Positions 37,513 to 46,614 of a stretch of DNA of 64,000 nt are shown here, in pieces; positions within the stretch are counted from its first letter, which is position 1; each line of letters begins with the position of its first letter. This DNA comes from Pseudomonadota bacterium (lineage in GTDB: Bacteria; Pseudomonadota; Alphaproteobacteria; Rhodobacterales; Rhodobacteraceae), in the NCBI GenBank assembly GCA_038533575.1, contig JBCAYL010000001.1, positions 2,012,226 to 2,076,225 of the forward strand, written 5' to 3'. A model generated the notes under the pieces. It did not search any database. It saw nothing but the letters and a program-made list of their open reading frames with translations, and was not told where the DNA came from. The translations under genes were made by a program, and so were the position numbers.

Positions 37513-38319
37513 TTACCACCTGAGGGTGGGGCTCTCCGACGCGTCCTCGATCGCCATCCGCGTATCCCGTAGACGCTCCCTGTCCATCCCTTCGGCGCGC
37601 CGGATGACGAGAGTATAGTCCTCCAAATCCGCGCACCAGATGGCCCCGGCGATCGCCGGGCGCGCCGCGCACCAAGCCTCCGCCGCCGCGGCGACGTTTG
37701 TGAAATCGCGCGTGAGACGCAGGGAGAAGACTTCAAACGGCGCTGGCGACGCGTCGTTTAGTGTCATCCCTGTCAGAAAATTCGAGCGGCAGACCCTGCC
37801 AGACCGTGTGGCGCAGGGGTGCGTGATCTCTAGATGCGGTGCGACCGGGAATGTGACCTCGCGGCCAGCCAACGTGGCTTCTATCGTACCATCGAGGAAG
37901 GCACTCCGCGCAGATGCCAATGCATCTTGCTCCGCGCGGATCGACGTCTGCACCTGCCACACGACCGCCGCCGCGATCCCGAGAGGCAGTATGGCAAGGA
38001 CCCTACGTAGTGGCGGTCTGCTCCCGGCGGCGAGACCGCCCAGCAAGAGGCCGAACCCAGCGATGGCCAAACCAATCCCTAGATACATGACACCAAGGAC
38101 CACGATACCAGCCGCGGGCGCGCGGACCGTCTCCCGCGCGGCGACAAACACAAAGAACACGGCAGCCGCGCCCACCAAGGTCATCCAAAAGCCCTGTGAC
38201 GCGCGACGCGCTGCCTGCTCGGGCGGAAATACCCCCAAGCTGAAAGCGATATAAGAGAGCACCAGCAACGCGCCCGCAGTCGCGTAGAGGAGGGTCATGT
38301 TGACGGCGAAAAAGCTCAT
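37513..38319 (-). CDS. Membrane protein of unknown function
   Basis: 268 residues. Four hydrophobic helices fill the first 125 residues (LLYATAGALLVLSYIAFSLGV; FWMTLVGAAAVFFVFVAA; GIVVLGVMYLGIGLAIAGFGLLLGGL; VLAILPLGIAAAVVW), then a soluble domain of about 140 residues with four Cys (THPCATRSGRVCRSN, EAWCAARP, IWCADLEDY). No family recognised. No good ribosome site precedes ATG 38319; ATG 38298 is an alternative. The gene stands alone between the TetR gene and the tetronate operon. The same frame stays open for 53 codons after its stop. Confidence 0.6.
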   Translation of the reverse strand: MSFFAVNMTLLYATAGALLVLSYIAFSLGVFPPEQAARRASQGFWMTLVGAAAVFFVFVAARETVRAPAAGIVVLGVMYLGIGLAIAGFGLLLGGLAAGSRPPLRRVLAILPLGIAAAVVWQVQTSIRAEQDALASARSAFLDGTIEATLAGREVTFPVAPHLEITHPCATRSGRVCRSNFLTGMTLNDASPAPFEVFSLRLTRDFTNVAAAAEAWCAARPAIAGAIWCADLEDYTLVIRRAEGMDRERLRDTRMAIEDASESPTLRW

Positions 38320-38476
38320 GACGCGAGATTACGCAAAGATATTGACCGAATTTGGGACGGGGGGCTCAGACAGTCATGCCAGGACATTTGTCACGTCGGC
38401 AGACAAGGTGTACCGCGTGGGGTGCGGTTGGGGGCAAACCTGCCCGGCCGCACGGCAGCGGGGAAAGGACGGCGCG

Positions 38477-39376
38477 ATGGGGACGAGGCTCGCTCTCTTT
38501 GGTCTGGGCTCCATGGGCCATGGCATGGCGCTTTCGTGCCTGCGCGCGGGGCTCACCGTCCATGGTGTCGACGTGGACCCCGACCGCGCGGCGCGCTTCG
38601 TGGCCGAGGGCGGCGCGGAGGGCGAGGTCCACGACATCGCCCCCGAACTCGATGCCGTTGTGCTCGTCGTCCTGAATGCCGCGCAGGTGGAGGCGGTCCT
38701 TTTCGGCACGGATGGCATCGTCCCCGGGCTCCGCTCGGGCGCGGTCGTCATGGCCTGCGCCACCGTCGCGCCGCACTTCGCCAAGGGTATGGAAGCGCAA
38801 TGCGCGGAGCACGGCGTGCTTTACCTCGATGCGCCGATATCGGGCGGCGCGGCCAAGGCCGCGAAGGGCGCGCTGGGCATCATGGCCTCGGGCACATCGG
38901 CGGCCTTCGAGGCCGCTGCCCCTGTTCTTGACGCGACGGCGGTGACCGTCTTCCGCCTCGGTGACACGGCAGGTGCGGGCTCGGCGATGAAGGCGGTCAA
39001 CCAGCTCCTTGCCGGGGTCCACATCGCCGCGATGGCCGAGGCTTTGACCTTCGGCATGACGCAGGGGATCGCGCCCGCCACCTTCCTCGATGTCATCTCG
39101 AAATGCGCGGGCACCTCCTGGATGCTGGAGAACCGCGCGCCGCATATCGTGGCCGGGGACTACACGCCCCTGAGCCAGGTCAATATCTGGCCAAAGGATC
39201 TTGGGATCGTCCTCGAAGCCGCGCAGACGGCAGGCTTTCACGCGCCAATCACCGAGGCGGCGCTGACGCGCTACGCAGAGGCGGTGGAGATGGGGCTCGG
39301 TGGCGCAGATGACGCTGCCGTGGCCAAGGTCTATGCGCGCGACGCGGGCCTCGTGCTGCCGGACGCCGAGACATGA
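38477..39376 (+). CDS. ltnD: NAD(P)-dependent beta-hydroxyacid dehydrogenase, probable L-threonate dehydrogenase
   Basis: 299 residues from ATG 38477, with AAAGGA upstream; the frame is open from 38297 but the extra part is not homologous. NAD motif FGLGSMGHGMA (8-18), the family segment LDAPISGGAAKAAKGALGIMASG and catalytic Lys 172 in MKAVNQLLAG are those of the 3-hydroxyisobutyrate dehydrogenase family. It is coupled by ATGA overlap to a 3-oxo-tetronate kinase and a decarboxylase, the arrangement of LtnD-OtnK-OtnC for L-threonate (or DenD for D-erythronate). It oxidises the C2 hydroxyl to give 2-oxo-tetronate. Confidence 0.85.
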   Translation: MGTRLALFGLGSMGHGMALSCLRAGLTVHGVDVDPDRAARFVAEGGAEGEVHDIAPELDAVVLVVLNAAQVEAVLFGTDGIVPGLRSGAVVMACATVAPHFAKGMEAQCAEHGVLYLDAPISGGAAKAAKGALGIMASGTSAAFEAAAPVLDATAVTVFRLGDTAGAGSAMKAVNQLLAGVHIAAMAEALTFGMTQGIAPATFLDVISKCAGTSWMLENRAPHIVAGDYTPLSQVNIWPKDLGIVLEAAQTAGFHAPITEAALTRYAEAVEMGLGGADDAAVAKVYARDAGLVLPDAET

Positions 39377-40605
39377 AGCTCGGCTGCATCGGCGACGACT
39401 TCACCGGGTCGAGCGATGTTGCCAATACACTCGCCAAGCAGGGCATGGCCGTGGTGCAGTATTCCGGCATTCCTGCCTCGGATGCGGATCCCTCGGTCGA
39501 GGCGGGTGTCATCTCCCTGAAGTCGCGGTCGATCGCGCCGGACGACGCCGTGGCCCAGTCGCTGGCGGCGCTCGAGTGGCTCCGGGCGCAAGGGTGCACG
39601 CAGTTCTTCTTCAAGTACTGCTCGACTTTCGACTCCACGCCGGAGGGCAATATCGGCCCGGTGGCCGATGCCCTCGCAGAGGCCCTGTCGGCGGACCGTG
39701 TCATCGTCTGCCCGGCCTTTCCCGGCACGGGCCGCTCCGTCTACCAGGGCCATCTCTTCGTGAACGATGCCTTGCTGAACGAAAGCGGCATGCAGAACCA
39801 TCCCCTCACGCCGATGACGGATCCGGACCTGCGCCGCTGGCTCGCGCGGCAGACGCGCCATGACGTGGGGCATGTCCCGGCAGGCACCGTCTTCCAGGGT
39901 GCAGCGGCGATCCGGGACGCGCTCGATGCCGAGCACGCCGCGGGACGCAAGCACATCGTGGTGGACGCGATCCGAGACGCAGATCTCATGGCCATCGGTG
40001 CCGCGGCGGCGGACCTCAAGCTCGTGACCGGCGGCTCCGGCGTGGCACTCGGATTGCCAGCCAATTTCTCCTGTGTGCCGGGCACGCCAGAATGGCGCGC
40101 GCAGGCTGGCCCAGCGCTCCTGATCTCCGGTTCATGCTCGCGGGCGACGCGTGCGCAGGTGGCGTATCATCAGAGCCGCTTCGCCACGCGCGAGGTGAGA
40201 GCCGGGGAGATCCTCGAGGCACGCATCTCACCCTCGGACATTCTCGCCTGGGCGCAGGGGTCCGGCCCGCTCCCGCTTGTCTACAGCTCCGCGGATCCGG
40301 CCGTCGTCGCCGAGGTTCAAGGGCGCTACGGGCGGGACCGTTCAGCCGCGGCCATCGAGGGCTTCTTCTCCGAACTCGCCCAGCACGCGGTGGCCGCGGG
40401 CTTCACGCGTCTCATCACCGCGGGAGGCGAGACCTCGGGCGCCGTCGTGGAGGCGCTGGCCCTCGACAGCCTCACCATCGGCCCGGAAATCGACCTCGGC
40501 GTGCCCGCGCTCCGGGCAGGTGAACATCTTGTCGTCGCGCTGAAATCAGGCAATTTCGGCGGCGAGGACTTTTTCGAGAAAGCAGCCGGGATTCTGGGCG
40601 GATGA
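39373..40605 (+). CDS. otnK: 3-oxo-tetronate kinase (four-carbon acid sugar kinase family)
   Basis: 410 residues, ATG overlapping the TGA of ltnD. Start LGCIGDDFTGSSDVANTLAKQG and ending GVPALRAGEHLVVALKSGNFGGEDFF are the two signature blocks of the DUF1537 (SBD_N/NBD_C) kinases. A GSGVALGLPANF segment and the nucleotide-binding TAGGETSGAVVEAL lie between. It phosphorylates 3-oxo-tetronate with ATP to the 4-phosphate. Middle gene of the tetronate operon. Confidence 0.92.
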   Translation: MKLGCIGDDFTGSSDVANTLAKQGMAVVQYSGIPASDADPSVEAGVISLKSRSIAPDDAVAQSLAALEWLRAQGCTQFFFKYCSTFDSTPEGNIGPVADALAEALSADRVIVCPAFPGTGRSVYQGHLFVNDALLNESGMQNHPLTPMTDPDLRRWLARQTRHDVGHVPAGTVFQGAAAIRDALDAEHAAGRKHIVVDAIRDADLMAIGAAAADLKLVTGGSGVALGLPANFSCVPGTPEWRAQAGPALLISGSCSRATRAQVAYHQSRFATREVRAGEILEARISPSDILAWAQGSGPLPLVYSSADPAVVAEVQGRYGRDRSAAAIEGFFSELAQHAVAAGFTRLITAGGETSGAVVEALALDSLTIGPEIDLGVPALRAGEHLVVALKSGNFGGEDFFEKAAGILGG

Positions 40606-41243
40606 GCGACACGAAACTCCGCGAAAGCATCTGCACCCTGGCCGCCTCGCTCTTCGACCGGGGGCTGACCCATGGCTCCACCGGCAACATTTCCGCCCGC
40701 ACGGAAGACGGCGGCCTCCTCGTTTCGCCCACGGGGACAAGCTTCGGGCGGCTTGATCCTGCCCGGCTCAGCCACTTCGACGCAGAAGGACGGCTCATCG
40801 GGGGGGACAAGCCCACCAAGGAGATGCCTCTTCACGCGGCCTTCTACGAGACCCGGGCCGCGGCAGGCGCAGTGGTGCATCTGCATTCCTGCCACGCGGT
40901 GGCCCTGTCGCTGATCCCCGGCGCCGACGAGGATAATTTTCTGCCGCCGCTCACCCCCTACGCGACCATGCTGCTCGGGCGGGTGAAGCTCTTGCCTTTC
41001 TTCCTGCCGGGAGATCCGGCCATGGGGGACGCGATCCGCGGGCTCGCGGGAAAACGCTCCGCCGTCATGCTCGCCAATCACGGGCCGGTCGTAGCGGGGA
41101 AGTCGGTGGAGGCGGCTTGCAATGCCATCGAGGAGCTCGAGGCGACGGCGCGCCTTGCCCTCCTCCTGCGCGGCATCGAGACCCGCGCGCTCGATAGCGC
41201 GCAGATCGCCCATGTGGTGCGGGCGTTCGACGTCGATTGGTAG
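40602..41243 (+). CDS. otnC: 3-oxo-tetronate 4-phosphate decarboxylase (class II aldolase fold)
   Basis: 213 residues, ATG overlapping the TGA of otnK. Class II aldolase/adducin fold: GLTHGSTGNISAR, LVSPTGTSFGRLDP, the zinc ligands HLHSCHAVALS (first His pair), and LANHGPVVAG with the third His. It decarboxylates 3-oxo-tetronate 4-phosphate to dihydroxyacetone phosphate, linking acid sugars to glycolysis. No isomerase gene (otnI) follows within the window. Confidence 0.9.
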   Translation: MSDTKLRESICTLAASLFDRGLTHGSTGNISARTEDGGLLVSPTGTSFGRLDPARLSHFDAEGRLIGGDKPTKEMPLHAAFYETRAAAGAVVHLHSCHAVALSLIPGADEDNFLPPLTPYATMLLGRVKLLPFFLPGDPAMGDAIRGLAGKRSAVMLANHGPVVAGKSVEAACNAIEELEATARLALLLRGIETRALDSAQIAHVVRAFDVDW

Positions 41244-41342
41244 GGGCCGCGAGGCATACACTGCGCGGTAAGAGATCAATTGATCTACGGGATGCAGTGC
41301 CGAGTTTTCTGATGTCTAACTGGGAAGCCCTTTCAAGGACGT

Positions 41343-42383
41343 CTACTTCGCCCCGCCTCCCGGATCAGCCAAGCGGCGCAAGACGTCTCCGCGGGTGATC
41401 TGGCCGATGATGCGCCCCTCGCGTTCCACGCCGATCGGCGCATCGCTCGCCCCCACCTGCTCCATGACCGCGCGGATGTCGGCATCGGCAGGGACAACCT
41501 GCTCCAAAGCCTCTCCTGCGCCCTCTACCATGACGTCCTGCGCGCGCAACACGCCGAGCGGGTTCATGTTGGCCACGAAATCGGCCACGTAGCCGTTGGC
41601 GGGCTCGCTGTAGATCTCCTGCGGCGTGCCGCATTGGACGATCCGCCCCCCCTCCATGATCGCGATGCGGTCCCCGATCTTGAAGGCCTCGTCGAGATCG
41701 TGACTGACGAAAATGATCGTGCGCTGCAGACGGTGCTGAAGCTCGAGCAGCTCGTCCTGGAGCCGGGTGCGGATCAGCGGATCGAGGGCCGAAAAAGGCT
41801 CGTCCATCAGAAGGATCGGCGCCTCGGTCGCGAAGGCACGCGCGAGGCCCACACGCTGTTGCATGCCGCCTGAAAGCTCGCCCACCTTTCGCTCGGACCA
41901 ATCCGCGAGGCCCACCAGCTCGAGCTGCCGGTCCACCTGCGCGCGCCGCTGCGCCCGACCCTGTCCGGCGAGTTCGAGGCCCAGGCCCACATTCTCCCGC
42001 ACGGTGCGCCACGGCAAAAGAGCGAACTGCTGAAAGACCATCGCCACGCATTCGCTGCGCAGCCGCCGCAGCGCCTCGCGCTTCGCGCTGCCCACCTCGC
42101 AGGACCAGTCCCCGCTGTGGACGCGCACGCGCCCGCGCGCGACCGGGTTGAGCCCGTTGACCGCGCGCAGCAATGTCGATTTCCCGGAGCCCGAGAGCCC
42201 CATCAGCACCACGATCTCGCCGCGCCGCACCTCGAGCCTGCAATCATGGACGCCGAGCACCTGCCCGGTCTTCTCCTGGATGGCGCTCCGCGAGAGGCCC
42301 TCGTCCATGAGCGGAAGCGCGAGCTCCGGCTTGCCGCCGAAAACGATGGAGACATCCTCGATCTCGACGGCGATCTCGCTCAT
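41343..42383 (-). CDS. choV: Choline ABC transporter ATP-binding protein
   Basis: 346 residues. Walker A GLSGSGKST at 62-70, Q-loop VFQQFALLPWRTV, signature LSGGMQQRVGLARAF, Walker B ILLMDEPFSALDP, then a C-terminal CBS-type regulatory segment (IGVEREGRIIGQITRGDVLRRL). The long insertion before Walker A (LPLMDEGLSRSAIQEKTGQVLGVHD) is typical of ProV/OpuAA/ChoV proteins. Last gene of choX-choW-choV; it overlaps choW by four bases. Powers choline or betaine import. Confidence 0.93.
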   Translation of the reverse strand: MSEIAVEIEDVSIVFGGKPELALPLMDEGLSRSAIQEKTGQVLGVHDCRLEVRRGEIVVLMGLSGSGKSTLLRAVNGLNPVARGRVRVHSGDWSCEVGSAKREALRRLRSECVAMVFQQFALLPWRTVRENVGLGLELAGQGRAQRRAQVDRQLELVGLADWSERKVGELSGGMQQRVGLARAFATEAPILLMDEPFSALDPLIRTRLQDELLELQHRLQRTIIFVSHDLDEAFKIGDRIAIMEGGRIVQCGTPQEIYSEPANGYVADFVANMNPLGVLRAQDVMVEGAGEALEQVVPADADIRAVMEQVGASDAPIGVEREGRIIGQITRGDVLRRLADPGGGAK

Positions 42384-43216
42384 GCCTTGCGCTCCACGCG
42401 CAGCATCCGATCGAGAATGATGGCCACCACGACAATGATGAACCCGCTTTCGAAGCCGAGCGATGTGTTGACCTGATTGAGCGCGCGGACCACCGGGACG
42501 CCGAGCCCGTCCGCGCCCACGAGCGCCGCGATCACCACCATGGAGAGCGAGAGCATGATCGTTTGGTTCAGTCCGGCCATGATCTGCGGCAGGGCGGAGG
42601 GCAGCTCGATTTTCCAGAGGATCTGCCGCGGCGTAGCGCCGAACGCGGTGGCCGCCTCGATGAGCGGCGCGGGCGTCGATGATATCCCCAGATGGGTGAG
42701 CCGGATCGGCGCGGGGACGACGAAGATCACCGTCGCGATCAGCCCCGGCACCATCCCGATCCCGAAGAAGACGATGGCCGGGATGAGGTAGACGAAGGGC
42801 GGCAGTGTCTGCATGAGGTCGAGCACTGGCCGCATCACCGTGTACACCCGCGGCCTGTGGGCGGCGAGAATACCAAGCGGCATCCCGATCCCCATGCAGA
42901 CCACGCAGGCCGAGAGCACGAGCGTGAGGCTTTCGAGAGTTTCCTCCCAGTAGTCCTGGTTGAGGATGAAGAGGAGGCCGAAGAGCGTGATGGCGGCGGC
43001 CTTCCAGCTGCGCTGCAACGCATAGGTGAGCGCAGTGAGCAGGGCCACGATGATGAGGGGATGCGGGGTTTCGAGCGCCCAGAGGATCGCGTCGATCAGC
43101 ACCTCCATCGCGTCGGCGAGCACGTTGAAGGCCCAGGCGAAATCATCCTGCAGCCAGTCGAAGAAATCGCCTGCCCAGCGCCCCACAGGGATCTTGTTCT
43201 CGGTCAGCCAGTCCAT
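42380..43216 (-). CDS. choW: Choline ABC transporter permease
   Basis: 278 residues. An amphipathic N-terminus (MDWLTENKIPVGRWAGDFFDWL) precedes about six membrane helices with the binding-protein-dependent EAA loop EAATAFGATPRQILWKIELPSALPQIMAG. It is a ProW/OpuAB-type permease and forms the channel with ChoV. It follows choX by 92 bases that contain a stem-loop. Confidence 0.93.
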   Translation of the reverse strand: MDWLTENKIPVGRWAGDFFDWLQDDFAWAFNVLADAMEVLIDAILWALETPHPLIIVALLTALTYALQRSWKAAAITLFGLLFILNQDYWEETLESLTLVLSACVVCMGIGMPLGILAAHRPRVYTVMRPVLDLMQTLPPFVYLIPAIVFFGIGMVPGLIATVIFVVPAPIRLTHLGISSTPAPLIEAATAFGATPRQILWKIELPSALPQIMAGLNQTIMLSLSMVVIAALVGADGLGVPVVRALNQVNTSLGFESGFIIVVVAIILDRMLRVERKA

Positions 43217-43260
43217 CCCGCCCCCTTCGTGTCAGCACTTCGGTGAGGAAGGCCGAAATG

Positions 43261-43285
43261 AAAGGGCGGCAGTGGCCGCCCCTTT
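43261..43285 (-). terminator. Stem-loop between choX and choW
   Basis: AAAGGGCGGC at 43261-43270 pairs, with one bulge, with GCCGCCCCTTT at 43275-43285 around a four-base loop. It lies just downstream of the choX stop and before choW. There is no long T-tract, so it is more likely a partial terminator or an mRNA stabiliser that lets choX be made in excess over choW and choV. Confidence 0.6.
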
Positions 43286-43308
43286 CCGTATTCGCTCGAG
43301 GCGCGTGA

Positions 43309-44238
43309 TCAGAGGCCGAGGGCCGCGCGCGCTGCCGGCAGCGCCTCGGCGCCATCGGCGGTCGTCACACCGGCGAGCCATGTATCGAGCACCACCGCAT
43401 TGGCCGTGATCCACGCCTCTGCCGCGTCGCGCGGGTCAGCTCCATCATTGAGGATCGCGCCCATGATCTCGTTTTCCATGGCCAGCGTGAACTCCAGATT
43501 GCCGAAGAACGTGCCGAGGTTCGGGCAATCGGCGCCGAGACCCGCCCGCGTGTTGGTGAAGACCGTCGCACCGCCCAGATCCGGGCCGAAGTAGTCATCT
43601 CCGCCCGTGAGGTAGGTCATCTCGAAATTTGCGTTCATCGGATGCGGCTCCCAGCCGAGGAAGACGATCGGCTCGTCAGAGCGCGAAGCGCGAGCGACCT
43701 GCGCCAGCATCCCCTGCTCGGAGCTTTCCACGACCTCGAAGCCGTTGAGCCCGAAAGCGTCGCTGTCGATCATGTCCTGGATCAGGCGGTTGCCGTCATT
43801 GCCGGGCTCGATGCCGTAGATCTCGCCATCGAGCGCCTCGGCGTTCTCGGCGATGGCGGCAAAGCTCGTGATCCCGAGCGCGGCACCGGCGGCGTTGGTG
43901 GCGAGCGTGTACTTGGCCCCCTCGAGATTGGCGCGCACCGTCTCCACGGAGCCGTCCTCGCGGTAGGGGGCGATGTCGGCTTCCATCGTGGGCATCCAGT
44001 TGCCGAGGAAGACATCCACGTCGCCGGAGGACAGCGACACGTAGGTCACCGGGACCGAAAGGACCTTGGTATCGGTCTCGTAGTCTATGGCTTCGAGCAC
44101 GGCCGTGGTGGCGGCGGTCGTCGCGGTGATGTCGGTCCAGCCCACGTCGGAGAAGACGACCTCCGAACAATTGGCATGGGCGGCGCCTGCCGCGGCGGCG
44201 GCCAGGGCGAGGGTCGAAAGTGTCGTCTTGATGGTCAT
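43309..44238 (-). CDS. choX: Choline ABC transporter substrate-binding protein
   Basis: 309 residues with a signal peptide (MTIKTTLSTLALAAAAAGAAHA). The sequence follows the ChoX family closely, and the aromatic choline cage known from Sinorhizobium ChoX is present: Trp 34 (DVGWTDIT), Trp 81 (FLGNWMPT), Tyr 110 (GAKYTLA) and Trp 196 (FLGWEPHP), with Asp 36 beside the first. It binds choline (weakly acetylcholine) in the periplasm and delivers it to ChoW/ChoV. The operon promoter must lie in the 199 bases upstream. No BetI repressor or betAB genes are in the window. Confidence 0.95.
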   Translation of the reverse strand: MTIKTTLSTLALAAAAAGAAHANCSEVVFSDVGWTDITATTAATTAVLEAIDYETDTKVLSVPVTYVSLSSGDVDVFLGNWMPTMEADIAPYREDGSVETVRANLEGAKYTLATNAAGAALGITSFAAIAENAEALDGEIYGIEPGNDGNRLIQDMIDSDAFGLNGFEVVESSEQGMLAQVARASRSDEPIVFLGWEPHPMNANFEMTYLTGGDDYFGPDLGGATVFTNTRAGLGADCPNLGTFFGNLEFTLAMENEIMGAILNDGADPRDAAEAWITANAVVLDTWLAGVTTADGAEALPAARAALGL

Positions 44239-44437
44239 TGCAGTCCTCCCAGATCAGTCGGTGCTGCAATGAACCGTCGCTCTGGCCCGCGGCGCAACCC
44301 CATCCGAGAGAAAAGATGCCCTGCGGCGATGCTCTCGGGCGCGATCGGCCTGCGCGACTGCCGCCCAAGTGCGGCCCCGGGCGCGCCTCGCCGACGCCGG
44401 GCCGACCGCCATATGCGCGTCCGGCCCGGCTTCTGCC

Positions 44438-45070
44438 TCAATTCGAGAGCGTCGCGGGCACGAAGAGCGCCACCTGGCGCGAGACGCACGCATTGGGGCC
44501 ACCCGCCCCGTCGCGTCGGGCGCTGTCCGGATAGTGCGGCGGCACGCTTTCCAGAGTGCAGCCGCCGCGGAAGCTCGAAAGCATGTCAGCTGCGAGCTCC
44601 GGGATAAGCGGACCGTGGTCATGGATGACGAGGTGGTATTCCGCGCTTTCCGGCGCGACGAAGTCGGTCTCGAAGAGGTTCGTGGGCACCTCCCCTGCGG
44701 GAAGATGCGCGGAGACCTCCACGGTGCCATCGGCGGCCACCACCGTGCCGCCGCCATTCACGGCCACGGTTTCCATCTCCGCCATGCCCATGGCCTCGAA
44801 CGGCGTGCAGGGATTCTTCTGACACAGATGGGGGTTCTGCAGGGCCACGAACCAGACGGTGACCGCGTTGCCCGGCGTAAGCCCGCGCGAGGTCAGGTGC
44901 ATGGATGCCCCGCCCGGGCCCGTGACGAGCAGCGCCCGAGAGCCCGCCACGGGCCCCGGCGTCTCTCCGCTCGGCGGTGTCCAGGACAGGGGCAGGGACC
45001 GCGTCTCAGCCCCGGCGTTGGTCGCTGCCGCGAGCGCGGCGATGGCGGTCAGTCTTGCAAGTCTTTTCAT
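44438..45070 (-). CDS. Secreted protein of unknown function, paralogue of the gene at 46615
   Basis: 210 residues from ATG 45070, with AGGAGA nine bases upstream. Signal peptide MKRLARLTAIAALAAATNAGA. The mature part shares with the 46615 product the pattern WTPxSGxTPGPxxGS, MxLxSxGLTPGxxVTVW, QNPxxCxxxPCTPxExM, a beta-rich middle, an SxEYHLxxHxHGPL block and a C-terminal Cys pair. Four or more Cys suggest disulfides in the periplasm or outside. No named family recognised. It lies downstream of a winged-helix/TPR regulator. Confidence 0.7.
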   Translation of the reverse strand: MKRLARLTAIAALAAATNAGAETRSLPLSWTPPSGETPGPVAGSRALLVTGPGGASMHLTSRGLTPGNAVTVWFVALQNPHLCQKNPCTPFEAMGMAEMETVAVNGGGTVVAADGTVEVSAHLPAGEVPTNLFETDFVAPESAEYHLVIHDHGPLIPELAADMLSSFRGGCTLESVPPHYPDSARRDGAGGPNACVSRQVALFVPATLSN

Positions 45071-45228
45071 TGCGTTCACTCTCCTTGGGGGCCGGTCCAC
45101 AGCTGCGCAGCCGACCGTTGCGATGGAGAGGAGTGAAGCGCAGTCACCCTGATTTCGCGGAATGAAGAAAGGTGAAATCCCGTGAAAGCGGCCCCGTCCC
45201 TAGAGCGACCGCCGCGCGAAAGGCCGCG

Positions 45229-46494
45229 CTACTCGGGCACGCCGGCCCGGCGCAGGCCGTCTCTCAGACGCGCGAGATCCTCGGGATGGTGAAACTGCAC
45301 GAGCGAAAGCATCGGCCCAATGCCGCTTTCGAGCCCGAGGGCCGCATAGGCGCGGCGCGCCTCCATCGCCTGCCCGGGACGGTCGAGCTGCCCATAGGTG
45401 GCGATCAGGTATCGCAAGCAGTAGGGAGAGGTCCCCGCCTCCTCGAGGCAGGCAAGGAGCGGCCCCTCGGCCTCCTCGTAGCGCCCTGCATTGTAGAGCG
45501 CGTGCCCGAGTGAAAAGTGATACCAGAATGGTGGGTCCGGATGGGCCGGGATGACCGCCTCAAGGATCTCGACAGCCGCCTCCGGCCGGCCCCGAAAGAT
45601 CTGCACGACGGCGAGATAGGCCCGCGCATCCTCGTTTTCCGGCTGGAGCGACATGGCCGTGTTCAGATGCGCCTCGGCGGTCTCGAAATCCTCCAATAGG
45701 CTGTGGAGCCGCCCGAGCGCGTAATGCGCCAGCCAGAGATCGGGATCGAGTTCCAGCGCCCGCTCCGCGTAAAACAGGGCCTTGTCCCGGTCGGCATCAT
45801 CGAGGATGTTCCAGTCGTTTTCGAAGCGCACCGCCAGCACCGTGCCGAGCTCGGCGTGCGCTCGCGCGTAGTTCGGATCAAGGGCGATGGCACGGCGGAA
45901 ATGGCGCTCCGCAGCAAGGCTCTCGTCGCGCCCGTACCGGCTGGCGGAGACCCGGCCTTGCAGCACCTCGAGATAGGCCTCCGTGCTCTGCGTGCCCGGC
46001 GGGGCGCTTGAGATCACCGGCGACGACACAGCTTGGGACGCTCCATCAGACACCGCCACGGGACCGGGCTCGGTCGCGGGCGAGAAGAGGCCGAGGGCCA
46101 CCGCGATCCCGAAAAGGCCAGCCGCTATGGTGGACACGGCCAAGAGGGTGGCCCCGCGCCAGGGCCGCGGCGCTGGCGTGGTGTGAACGGGCGCGAGATT
46201 GAGCCTGTAGCCCTCGCGCGGGATCGTCTCGAGGATTCTGCGTGCGTCGGGACCAAGGAGCCTGCGAATATCGGCGATGCACTGCACGAGGCTCTCGTCG
46301 GAGGCCAGCACATCGGTCCAGACATGGTCGAGGATCTCTGCCTTGGCCACGGTCCGGTTCGGGCGCTCGAGCAGGAAGGTCAAGACCGCCCTCGACTTGT
46401 TCCGGAGCCCGAGCGGCTGCCCGTCTTTGTCGCTCAAGGCCCCTGTGATAGGATTGATGCGGAGCGTCCCCAGCTGCAAATCTCGAGATTTCAT
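45229..46494 (-). CDS. Winged-helix (OmpR/CadC-type) regulator with transmembrane segment and TPR repeats
   Basis: 421 residues. The N-terminal 100 residues form an OmpR/PhoB-type winged helix (LRINPITGAL ... AVLTFLLERPNRTVAKAEIL ... CIADIRRLLGPDARRILETIPREGYRLNL). One membrane helix follows (TLLAVSTIAAGLFGIAVALGL, about 115-136), then a periplasmic domain with several TPR-like repeats (RHFRRAIALDPNYARAHAELG; YAERALELDPDLWLAHYALG; LNTAMSLQPENEDARAYLAV). This is the CadC/ToxR layout: DNA binding inside, sensing outside. It is flanked by two paralogous secreted proteins, one divergent and one downstream, which are likely targets. Confidence 0.85.
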   Translation of the reverse strand: MKSRDLQLGTLRINPITGALSDKDGQPLGLRNKSRAVLTFLLERPNRTVAKAEILDHVWTDVLASDESLVQCIADIRRLLGPDARRILETIPREGYRLNLAPVHTTPAPRPWRGATLLAVSTIAAGLFGIAVALGLFSPATEPGPVAVSDGASQAVSSPVISSAPPGTQSTEAYLEVLQGRVSASRYGRDESLAAERHFRRAIALDPNYARAHAELGTVLAVRFENDWNILDDADRDKALFYAERALELDPDLWLAHYALGRLHSLLEDFETAEAHLNTAMSLQPENEDARAYLAVVQIFRGRPEAAVEILEAVIPAHPDPPFWYHFSLGHALYNAGRYEEAEGPLLACLEEAGTSPYCLRYLIATYGQLDRPGQAMEARRAYAALGLESGIGPMLSLVQFHHPEDLARLRDGLRRAGVPE

Positions 46495-46614
46495 AAGATT
46501 TCATCCGTTTTTCAGGACGCCCACGGCGGCAAGGCCCACTGTCAGACTAACCGGCTGGCAGATTTAGGGAAGATTGCCGAAGTCTGCGCCGTCCCGCGTC
46601 GAGGAGACATGCCC

